Origin: Pseudomonas alliivorans
GTDB lineage: Bacteria > Pseudomonadota > Gammaproteobacteria > Pseudomonadales > Pseudomonadaceae
DNA: 64,000 nt
Assembly (NCBI RefSeq): GCF_017826695.1
Contig: NZ_JAFFZW010000004.1
Span: 423,262 to 487,261, forward strand
Direction: 5' to 3'
The position numbers were made by a program, and so were the translations under genes. The stretch's first letter is position 1, and the number at the start of each line of letters is the position of its first letter. Below are positions 57,023 through 64,000 of this stretch, piece after piece. The notes beneath the pieces are model-generated. The model was not told the DNA's origin, made no database searches, and saw only the letters and a program-made list of their open reading frames with translations.

Positions 57023-59089
57023 TCAAACCAGACCCAGTGCCACCAGCAGCATGTCGATCAGCTTGATCCCCACGAACGGCACGAAGATGCCACCCACGCC
57101 GTAGATCAGCAGGTTTCGACGCAGCAGGTGCGCAGCGCTGGCGGCCTGAACCCGCACGCCACGCAGGGCCAGGGGAATCAGCACGACGATGATCAACGCG
57201 TTGAAGATGATCGCCGACAGAATCGCGCTCTGCGGGCTGGCCAGTTGCATCACGTTGAGCACGCCCAGTTGCGGGTAGATCGCAGCGAACAGCGCGGGCA
57301 GCACGGCGAAGTACTTGGCCACGTCGTTGGCGATGGAGAACGTGGTCAGCGCGCCGCGCGTCACCAGCAATTGCTTGCCGATGTGCACCACGTCCAGCAG
57401 CTTGGTGGGGTCGCTGTCCAGATCGACCATGTTGGCCGCTTCACGAGCCGCCTGCGTGCCGTCGTTCATGGCCATGCCGACGTCAGCCTGCGCAAGCGCC
57501 GGAGCGTCGTTGGCGCCGTCGCCGCACATGGCGACCAGACGACCTTCGCCCTGCTCCTGACGAATCCGTTCCAGCTTCTTCTCCGGAGTGGCTTCGGCCA
57601 GCACATCATCGACCCCCGCTTCTGCCGCAATCGCCGCGGCGGTCAGCGGGTTGTCGCCGGTCACCATCACGGTGCGGATGCCCAGCTTGCGCAACTCTTC
57701 GAAGCGCTCGCGGATACCCGGCTTCACCACGTCTTTAAGGTGAATCGCGCCCAACAGACGACCGTTGGCGCACACCAGCAGTGGCGTACCGCCTGTCTTG
57801 GCGATCTTGTCGACTTCACGTGCCAGCGGTGCAGGCAGGTCGCTACGTTGCAGGTTGATGAACGCCAGCAGTGAATCCACCGCGCCCTTGCGATACACAT
57901 GGCCCTGATAATCCACGCCGGACAACCGCGTGTCAGCGCTGAACGGCACCGCAGTCACCGAACTCAGTGTCGGCTCATTCATGGGATGCAGGTTGCGCAG
58001 AAACTCGACGATGGATTTGCCTTCAGCGGTTTCATCGGCCAGCGAAGCGAGCAAGGCACCCTCACCCAACTCTTTCGGCGTTACGCCGGGTGCTGCGTAA
58101 ACAGCAGCACAACGACGATTGCCGAAAGTGATGGTGCCGGTCTTGTCGAGTAGCAGCACATGAACGTCACCCGCAGCCTCCACGGCGCGACCGGACTTGG
58201 CGATCACGTTGAGGCGCACCAGCCGGTCCATTCCGGCGATACCGATGGCCGACAGCAGGCCGCCAATCGTGGTCGGAATCAGCGTTACCAATAATGCGAC
58301 CAGAAACACCAGCGGCAGGCTGCCACCGGCGAAGTGGGCAAACGGCTGCAGGGTGATGACCACCAGCAAAAAGATCAGGGTCAAACCGATCAGCAGGATG
58401 TCCAGCGCCACTTCGTTGGGTGTTTTCTGACGCTTGGCGCCCTCTACCAGCGCGATCATGCGGTCCAGCGTCGACTCACCGGGGTTGGCACTGATACGCA
58501 CCAGCAACCAGTCGGAGACCAGTCGCGTGTTGCCGGTCACGGCCGAGCGGTCGCCGCCGGACTCGCGGATCACGGGGGCGGACTCACCGGTAATCGCAGC
58601 TTCGTTGACTGCCGCAATGCCTTCGATGACCTCGCCGTCGCCGGGAATCATCTCCCCGGCTTCGACGCGCACCACATCGCCCTTGCGCAGTTCGCTGGCG
58701 TTGACGGTGCGCAGGCTGCCGTTCTCGTCACGGATACGGGCCTTAAGCCCTTCACTGCCCGCCTTGAGGCTGTCGGCCCGGGCCTTGCCACGGCCTTCTG
58801 CCAGCGCTTCGGCGAAGTTGGCGAACAGCACGGTAAACCACAGCCACAGCGCGATCTGCAACGCTACCGAGGTCGACACCTGCGGATCGGGAATGAAACA
58901 CAACACGGTGGTCAGGATGGCCGTCAGTTCCACCACCAGCATCACCGGCGAACGCTTGAGCAGACGCGGGTCCAGCTTGACGAAGGCTTGCACCAGTGCC
59001 GGACGCCACAGGGCCGACATACCGGTCCTGGCAGAGGTCTGAGCGGCTTGGGATTCAGCCTGTTTGACAGAAGAAATAGGCATATTCAT
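57023..59089 (-). CDS. kdpB: Potassium-transporting P-type ATPase KdpB
   Basis: The 688-residue ATPase subunit of KdpFABC. The phosphorylated Asp is in [14 protein letters not shown], the TGES motif is [17 protein letters not shown], and the hinge is [21 protein letters not shown]. Seven membrane helices are expected. It lies between kdpA (10 bases) and kdpC (59 bases). Confidence 0.97.
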   Translation of the reverse strand: MNMPISSVKQAESQAAQTSARTGMSALWRPALVQAFVKLDPRLLKRSPVMLVVELTAILTTVLCFIPDPQVSTSVALQIALWLWFTVLFANFAEALAEGRGKARADSLKAGSEGLKARIRDENGSLRTVNASELRKGDVVRVEAGEMIPGDGEVIEGIAAVNEAAITGESAPVIRESGGDRSAVTGNTRLVSDWLLVRISANPGESTLDRMIALVEGAKRQKTPNEVALDILLIGLTLIFLLVVITLQPFAHFAGGSLPLVFLVALLVTLIPTTIGGLLSAIGIAGMDRLVRLNVIAKSGRAVEAAGDVHVLLLDKTGTITFGNRRCAAVYAAPGVTPKELGEGALLASLADETAEGKSIVEFLRNLHPMNEPTLSSVTAVPFSADTRLSGVDYQGHVYRKGAVDSLLAFINLQRSDLPAPLAREVDKIAKTGGTPLLVCANGRLLGAIHLKDVVKPGIRERFEELRKLGIRTVMVTGDNPLTAAAIAAEAGVDDVLAEATPEKKLERIRQEQGEGRLVAMCGDGANDAPALAQADVGMAMNDGTQAAREAANMVDLDSDPTKLLDVVHIGKQLLVTRGALTTFSIANDVAKYFAVLPALFAAIYPQLGVLNVMQLASPQSAILSAIIFNALIIVVLIPLALRGVRVQAASAAHLLRRNLLIYGVGGIFVPFVGIKLIDMLLVALGLV

Positions 59090-59099
59090 GGTCGGCTCC

Positions 59100-60794
59100 T
59101 CAGAAACCCAGGCTCAAGTGTTCGGCAATCGGACCCAGTGCCAGCGTCGGCAAAAAGGTCAGCCCGCCGACCAGCAGAATGGTCACAGTCAGCAACGTGA
59201 CAAACAGCAGCCCGTGGGTCGGGAAACTGTCCTGACCCTGCGGCAGGCTTTTCTTCATCGCCAGGCTGCCCGCCAGGGCAAGGACCGGCAGGATGTAGCC
59301 GAACCGACCGATAAAGAGCGCCACGCTAAGCATCAGGTTATGGAACGTGGTGTTAGCGCTGAAACCACCGAACGCCGAGCCGTTGTTGGCCGTGGCCGAG
59401 GTGTAGGCGTAAAGCAACTGACTGAAGCCGTGCGGGCCGGGGTTGCTGATCGCACCCGCCGGGCCCGGCAGGCTCGCCGCGATGGCGCCCAGCACCAGCA
59501 CGCCGACCGGCATCACCAGCAGCGTCGCAACCAGCAACCGGACTTCCTGGGCCTGCAGCTTCTTGCCCAGGTATTCCGGCGTACGACCAATCATCAGGCC
59601 TGCCAGAAACACGGCGATCAGCACGTTCAGCAGCATGCCGTTGAGGCCGACACCGACGCCGCCGAAGATCACTTCGCCGACCATCATGTTGACCAGCGCC
59701 ACCATGCCCGTCAGCGGATTGAGGCTGTCATGCATGCCATTGACCGAGCCGTTGGAAGCCGCGGTTGTTGCCACCGACCAGAGCACTGTGCCGGTGGTGC
59801 CGAATCGGGTTTCCTTGCCTTCCAGCGGTGCGGTCTGCTCGACGCCCGCCAGATTCAACATCGGGTTGGGCTGGTACTCCGCCCACAGCGACACCGCACC
59901 GCCCATCAGCAACAACGCGAGCATGCAGCCGAGAATTGCGCGGCTCTGGCGCATGTCCTTGACGTAATGACCAAAGGTGAACACCAGCGCCGCCGGGATC
60001 AGCAGGATCGAGACCAGTTCGAACAGGTTGCTCCAGGCCGTCGGGTTCTCGAACGGGTGCGCCGAGTTGACACCAAAGAAGCCGCCGCCATTAGTACCCA
60101 GCTGTTTGATTGCGATCTGACTCGCGGCAGGCCCCATCGGCAAGCTCTGGTCGGTGCCTTGCAACGTGAGCGCGTCGATGTAATGCGCGAAGCTTTGCGG
60201 CACGCCCTGCCAGACCAGAAATACGGCCAGCACGATGCTGACCGGCAGCAGGCCGTACAGCGTTGCGCGGGTCATGTCGGCCCAGAAATTGCCCAGGCTG
60301 TTGGAGGATCGACGGCTGATGCCTCGGCACAACGCGACCAGCACGGCAAGGCCAGTCGCGGCGCTGACAAAGTTCTGCACGGTCAGGCCGACCATCTGGC
60401 TCAGGTAGCTGAGCGATGCTTCGCCACTGTAGGCCTGCCAGTTGGTGTTGGTCACAAAACTCATGGTGGTGTTGAACGCCAGCGACCACTCCATGCCCGG
60501 CAACTGCTGCGGGTTGAGCGGCAGCACGCCCTGCAACAGCAGGATCGCGAACAGCACCACAAAGCCTGCCAGATTGAACGCCAGCAAGGCCCAGGCGTAC
60601 TGTTTCCAGGACTGTTCCACCTGCGGATCGACGCCGGATATCCGGTAGCAGGCCCGTTCCACAGGCCCCAATACCGGGCTGAGCCAGGTTCGCTCGCCTT
60701 CCATCACCCGATAATAGAAACGCCCGAGCCAGGGTGCAGGCAATAGCAGCAGCACCAGAAAGGCCAGGATCAACAGATAGTCATAACTGTGCAT
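59100..60794 (-). CDS. kdpA: Potassium-transporting ATPase subunit KdpA
   Basis: The 564-residue channel-like subunit that selects potassium. Family landmarks include [35 protein letters not shown], the region near [12 protein letters not shown], and the late [11 protein letters not shown]. These glycine-rich segments form the selectivity filter. About ten membrane helices. The second gene of kdpFABC. Confidence 0.97.
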   Translation of the reverse strand: MHSYDYLLILAFLVLLLLPAPWLGRFYYRVMEGERTWLSPVLGPVERACYRISGVDPQVEQSWKQYAWALLAFNLAGFVVLFAILLLQGVLPLNPQQLPGMEWSLAFNTTMSFVTNTNWQAYSGEASLSYLSQMVGLTVQNFVSAATGLAVLVALCRGISRRSSNSLGNFWADMTRATLYGLLPVSIVLAVFLVWQGVPQSFAHYIDALTLQGTDQSLPMGPAASQIAIKQLGTNGGGFFGVNSAHPFENPTAWSNLFELVSILLIPAALVFTFGHYVKDMRQSRAILGCMLALLLMGGAVSLWAEYQPNPMLNLAGVEQTAPLEGKETRFGTTGTVLWSVATTAASNGSVNGMHDSLNPLTGMVALVNMMVGEVIFGGVGVGLNGMLLNVLIAVFLAGLMIGRTPEYLGKKLQAQEVRLLVATLLVMPVGVLVLGAIAASLPGPAGAISNPGPHGFSQLLYAYTSATANNGSAFGGFSANTTFHNLMLSVALFIGRFGYILPVLALAGSLAMKKSLPQGQDSFPTHGLLFVTLLTVTILLVGGLTFLPTLALGPIAEHLSLGF

Positions 60795-60802
60795 GGCCGC
60801 TC

Positions 60803-60892
60803 CTAGTTCTGGTCGGCGCGCAGCAGCGCCACCAACAGATAGATGAACAGCCCGACTCCCATCAACAGAGAGATACCATCCATAACGCTCAT
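60803..60892 (-). CDS. kdpF: KdpF, small subunit of the potassium ATPase
   Basis: A 29-residue hydrophobic peptide with a single membrane helix (MGVGLFIYLLVALL) and the polar end RADQN. It sits 8 bases before kdpA, the expected place for kdpF. KdpF stabilises the complex like a lipid. The ATG at 60892 follows GGGGAAA. The region 60893-61105 upstream should hold the KdpE-controlled promoter, but I cannot place its box. Confidence 0.9.
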   Translation of the reverse strand: MSVMDGISLLMGVGLFIYLLVALLRADQN

Positions 60893-61123
60893 TGCAATTT
60901 CCCCATGATCAGGCCACGTCGATTACCGCGATAGCCGCGTAATGGCATTGTCGTGATCCAGGGCGTAAAGGAACGAGGGCGAGGCAGCGCGGGAGGTATA
61001 AAGAAACCGTAAAATTCGCTTTTATGGCGACGTGGAACGTAAGGCGATGTCATTTCTGACAGGTTTCAGGCGAGCGCCGGCGCGCTAAGGTAGGGGACGG
61101 TTTTCATGGACGAGGAACCTGCA

Positions 61124-61378
61124 ATGAACCGCAGCGACAAAGCCCCCCCTCTCATCTCACCCACCCGCGAACCCCATGTACACCTGACCCCCAAGGAACG
61201 GGAAGCCCTGCATTGGTCCATGCTCGGCAAGACCGCATGGGAGACCTCAAGAATCCAGGATTGCAGCGAGGCAGCGATTAACTTTCATTTATGCAACATT
61301 CGCCGCAAGTTCGGGGTTTGCAATATGCGGGCGGCGGTGGTCAAAGCGATTGAGCAAGGGGTTGTGCAGTTGGATTGA
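61124..61378 (+). CDS. Single-domain LuxR-type HTH regulator
   Basis: An 84-residue protein that is little more than a GerE/LuxR helix-turn-helix: LTPKEREALHWSMLGKTAWET, then INFHLCNIRRKFGV. It has no autoinducer or receiver domain. The DNA-recognition helix is well kept. GAGGA before the ATG at 61124 favours this start over the one at 61106. It is divergent from kdpF and close to the RHS gene, but its target is unknown. Confidence 0.8.
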   Translation: MNRSDKAPPLISPTREPHVHLTPKEREALHWSMLGKTAWETSRIQDCSEAAINFHLCNIRRKFGVCNMRAAVVKAIEQGVVQLD

Positions 61379-61480
61379 GGCCACCACACGGAACGCGCAA
61401 GCGCCTGGAAAGGTGGCATGAAAGCCACCTTTCCAGAAACGAACGACCGGAAGATCAGTCATTCTATGCACGTGCTTCAA

Positions 61481-64000
61481 TCATGAATCCTTTCGGGCCC
61501 TTTTGTTTTCACTCTTGACCAGGTAAGCGTTCCTGTCCCTCAGATTTTGCGCAGTTCCGCCAGGGTTGGCGAGTTTACGTGTGGCACTCGTCGGTTCAGC
61601 AGTATTTATCCTCTGAATTTCTTTGATCATATTCATTCTTGATTGTTTTGTGATTCCAGGCCTGCCTTTGCGCCTCTTGAGCGCGTTCAGATCGTCCATT
61701 GCCTGCGAGGCATCAGACTGGGCCAACTCTTTGGCCCCCATCCTTTTGGTCGGTATCTTCCCGGACTTTTCACTGTTGAAAAACGCTGCTTCGGCCTCTT
61801 CCGCAATCTTTTTCCTGTGTTGATAAATCACATTGAAGTTATCGATATCCGTTGATTTTACGGTTCTCAGAAGGCTTTGTTCTGCTCCTTCCTCAATAGC
61901 AGTAAACACACCAGGTATACCCTGGACACCCGCCTTGCCTGCCTTGAGCGTCGGTTTGATGCCCACGGCGCGCGCCAGACCTGACCAGAAACCATGCCCG
62001 GACGGATCGACACCGTTGACCGGATCCCCCTCGCAATACGCGTAAGCGTTCACACCGCCTTCCTCGAACGGACTCAGGCTGTCCGGGCTATGAAACTTCA
62101 TCAGCACGGGGTTATAAGCTCGATATCCATTGCCCAGCAGTTGCCAGTCGGTGCCAGGTTCACCGTACTCGCCGTTGAAACCGGCGCCTCCCGGCTTCGA
62201 TCCAGAGGCGGTTCGATAACCATATGCGGTGTAGGCGCAGGGTTTAACCGCGTCGTTGTTCATCGCATACAGCACCGTGTTGTTATGATCATTGGCCACT
62301 ATCCCCTTATCGGTGTCAGCCAATAAGTGGGAGCCTCCCCGCAAGTAAGAACAGGGCGTATCCCCTGTCAGTCGGGTAGACAGTTGTCCGGCGTTATAAA
62401 AGCGCCGATCATCGCCGTGGCCACTGAGTGTATCCGTCGGGTCATAACGATAGTCTCCGGTATCGACAGGTCCACCGTCAGGGGCGCTGACAGAGGTCAG
62501 ACGGTTGAGCGCATCGTAAGTCAACGTCCTTTTTGCTTCGTCCCGCAGCAGGTTTCCATCGCCGTCATACAGCAACTCGATCTCACCATAATCTGCATGA
62601 GTGTTGGTCACTCCGCTTAACTGTGTGGGGTCCTTATCATTGTCGAAATGGTAGGTGGCAACATTGCTGCCGCCATCGAATACCGTACGCACTTGGGTAA
62701 TGTTGTCGACGGTGTCGAATCGGAACAACTGCGACTCGATGACCTTGCCGTAAGCATCCACAGGAGGTTGGCTGCCTGTGCAGGTGTAGCCGGTCAGCCG
62801 ACCGCGCGCGTCGTAGGTATACCCTTCATCACGCAAGAGGGTGTCACCCTGCTTGAGCGTCCGTTGCTTGAGCTGGTCGGTGTTGTCCCAGACCTGAGTC
62901 ATGACTTGAAGCACGCCATCAAGATCGAAACTGCGCTGTGTCTCGCGACCGAAGTCATCGTAGTCCAGAGTGGTGCTCACCTTCTGCGCACCACTGACCG
63001 TTTCAATGCACTTGACCTGGCCCAATGGATCATAGGAAAAGGTAGCGCTGACGGCGTCTTGGAGCTGTGTTTTTTCGATACGCCCATATTGGTCGTACTC
63101 GCATGTCTGAACCTGACCAAGCACATCCTTGTACTCAAGCAGGCGTCCCTCCAGGCTGTACAGGTAGTGCATCGTATGCACGTCGGTTCCGCCAGTGCGC
63201 GTTTCGCTCTTGAGTTCTCCATTGCTGAAATACTCACGGACCAGCTTCTGGTCCTGCTCCTCGCATTCTGTCAATCGCGCGTTCTTGAAGTCGTACTGGT
63301 AAGTGGCGCTGATGGCGCGGATGGGGCCTTCGACGCCAGCGTGCTGCTGCGACTCCTCACCCAGTGCGGGGTTGTCGACGATATTGCGTTGCAGCGGCTC
63401 CTCACCCAGTGCGGGGTTGTAAACATATTCAATGGTCTGATCTCTGGCGTTTCTCACAGAGCAGGGCCGGAACTGGCTCGATTTGAACCTGTAGGTCTGT
63501 TCACGCCCCCCGGTTACCGTGCGCCGGCGACGATCCAGACTGTCGAACGCCTGCTCACCGAGCACCTTGTCGTTGACGGAAATCAGGATGGGCAAGTCTT
63601 CGATACTGTGCGGGGCATAGGTCCGCTTGACCACGGCCTTGTCGGGAAGGATGTGTTGCACATGGCGGTCAAAGGCGTCGTATTGGTAACCGGTGACGTG
63701 ATTCAGTGCGTCGACTTCCTCGGCCACACGGCCCAATCCGTCGTAATGAGAGACGTGGATGCCACCGGACTGTCCCAGGTGGTCAAATCGCTCAACACTG
63801 ACCGGCTCACCGAACAGGTTCATCTGTGTCACGGTCAGGTTGTATTTTTCGGTTGCGTCAATTGAGTGCTGCAGCCATTCACGTGTCACCGGCCCATCCG
63901 GGCTGAAAATCTGGTCTGTTTCCTTGAAACTGACCACTCCATCCGGTCCGGTTTCACTGATCTGCTGGCCCCAGTCGTCGTAGCCGAAATGGCGCGTCAG
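61481..64000 (-). CDS. RHS/YD-repeat toxin-like protein, 3' part (runs off the window)
   Basis: At least 839 codons, open at the right edge. The chain shows YD repeats (YDGLGRVAEEVDALNHVTGYQYDAFDRH, among others) and ends in the conserved core GNGYRAYNPVLMKFHSPDSLS ... NAYAYCEGDPVNGVDPSGHG, as in TccC-type insecticidal toxin subunits and RHS proteins. About 170 residues after the core form the variable C-terminal tail, rich in Lys and Arg, which would be the toxic part. A 15-residue unit is duplicated (NPALGEEPLQ, NPALGEESQQ). No immunity gene is seen in the 102 bases downstream. Confidence 0.88.
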   Translation of the reverse strand: MTRHFGYDDWGQQISETGPDGVVSFKETDQIFSPDGPVTREWLQHSIDATEKYNLTVTQMNLFGEPVSVERFDHLGQSGGIHVSHYDGLGRVAEEVDALNHVTGYQYDAFDRHVQHILPDKAVVKRTYAPHSIEDLPILISVNDKVLGEQAFDSLDRRRRTVTGGREQTYRFKSSQFRPCSVRNARDQTIEYVYNPALGEEPLQRNIVDNPALGEESQQHAGVEGPIRAISATYQYDFKNARLTECEEQDQKLVREYFSNGELKSETRTGGTDVHTMHYLYSLEGRLLEYKDVLGQVQTCEYDQYGRIEKTQLQDAVSATFSYDPLGQVKCIETVSGAQKVSTTLDYDDFGRETQRSFDLDGVLQVMTQVWDNTDQLKQRTLKQGDTLLRDEGYTYDARGRLTGYTCTGSQPPVDAYGKVIESQLFRFDTVDNITQVRTVFDGGSNVATYHFDNDKDPTQLSGVTNTHADYGEIELLYDGDGNLLRDEAKRTLTYDALNRLTSVSAPDGGPVDTGDYRYDPTDTLSGHGDDRRFYNAGQLSTRLTGDTPCSYLRGGSHLLADTDKGIVANDHNNTVLYAMNNDAVKPCAYTAYGYRTASGSKPGGAGFNGEYGEPGTDWQLLGNGYRAYNPVLMKFHSPDSLSPFEEGGVNAYAYCEGDPVNGVDPSGHGFWSGLARAVGIKPTLKAGKAGVQGIPGVFTAIEEGAEQSLLRTVKSTDIDNFNVIYQHRKKIAEEAEAAFFNSEKSGKIPTKRMGAKELAQSDASQAMDDLNALKRRKGRPGITKQSRMNMIKEIQRINTAEPTSATRKLANPGGTAQNLRDRNAYLVKSENKRARKDS
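63353..63420. repeat. 45-bp periodic duplication inside the RHS gene
   Basis: CTCCTCACCCAGTGCGGGGT followed by TGT occurs at 63353-63375 and again at 63398-63420, exactly 45 bases apart. That is 15 codons, so the frame is kept. It encodes the doubled NPALGEE unit, which looks like a recent slip or short duplication between YD repeats. Confidence 0.85.

Overview
The window looks like the chromosome of a fluorescent Pseudomonas, most likely of the P. syringae complex. This is inferred from gene content and order (tesA beside an ABC ATPase and permease, greB, kdpFABCDE, a TccC-like RHS protein, a REPIN); no 16S or core marker was available. It has three parts: a left core segment (1-4438), an accessory island of about 34.4 kb (about 4439-38833), and a right core segment (38834-64000).

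Left core: a small hypothetical gene, the arylesterase tesA, a LolCDE/YbbAP-like ABC ATPase with its giant permease, and then the last 24 or so codons of greB on the minus strand. The first 48 codons of the same greB, also on the minus strand, lie at 38834-38977. The island therefore sits inside greB and about 85 internal codons are lost. An intact greB (6065-6538, plus strand) lies just inside the left end and probably replaces the broken one. Near each island end the same composite motif recurs in the same register (a greB-like 18-mer, 20 bases, then CTACTAT), but in opposite orientations. The left junction carries an IS3-family element with no target duplication. No integrase gene is visible.

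Island cargo: an amine-type ABC importer (permeases and ATPase in one operon, a Tat-exported binding protein with its own TatA in another), an APC permease, an MFS transporter, a luciferase-like flavin monooxygenase, a flavin reductase, two flavin-supply genes (ribB, ribH), a GMC oxidoreductase, a DAO-type FAD oxidoreductase, an aldehyde dehydrogenase, a D-2-hydroxyacid dehydrogenase, a mandelate-racemase-family enzyme, an odd SHMT-like PLP enzyme, and a full glycine cleavage/serine operon (gcvH-gcvP-glyA-sdaA-gcvT-lipA). One sigma-54 activator of AcoR type is encoded in the middle. Five transcription units each begin with a near-perfect -24/-12 promoter (TGGCAY-N5-TTGCY). Upstream of each is a palindrome of the form TTCTCA-N4-TGAGAA, perfect or degenerate. 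The simplest reading is one dedicated sigma-54 regulon that imports and oxidatively dismantles a nitrogenous compound and feeds glycine, serine and one-carbon units into central metabolism. The substrate cannot be named from sequence.

Right core: secreted and hypothetical proteins, DoxX, an MltF-like lytic transglycosylase, tatD, a chemoreceptor, a decayed GH31 glycosidase, a thioesterase, a CHAD protein, the MoxR/DUF58/TgpA operon, a small lipoprotein, a patatin-like phospholipase, the full kdpFABCDE potassium-uptake operon including the 29-residue KdpF, a single-domain LuxR regulator, and the 3' part of an RHS gene that runs off the right edge.
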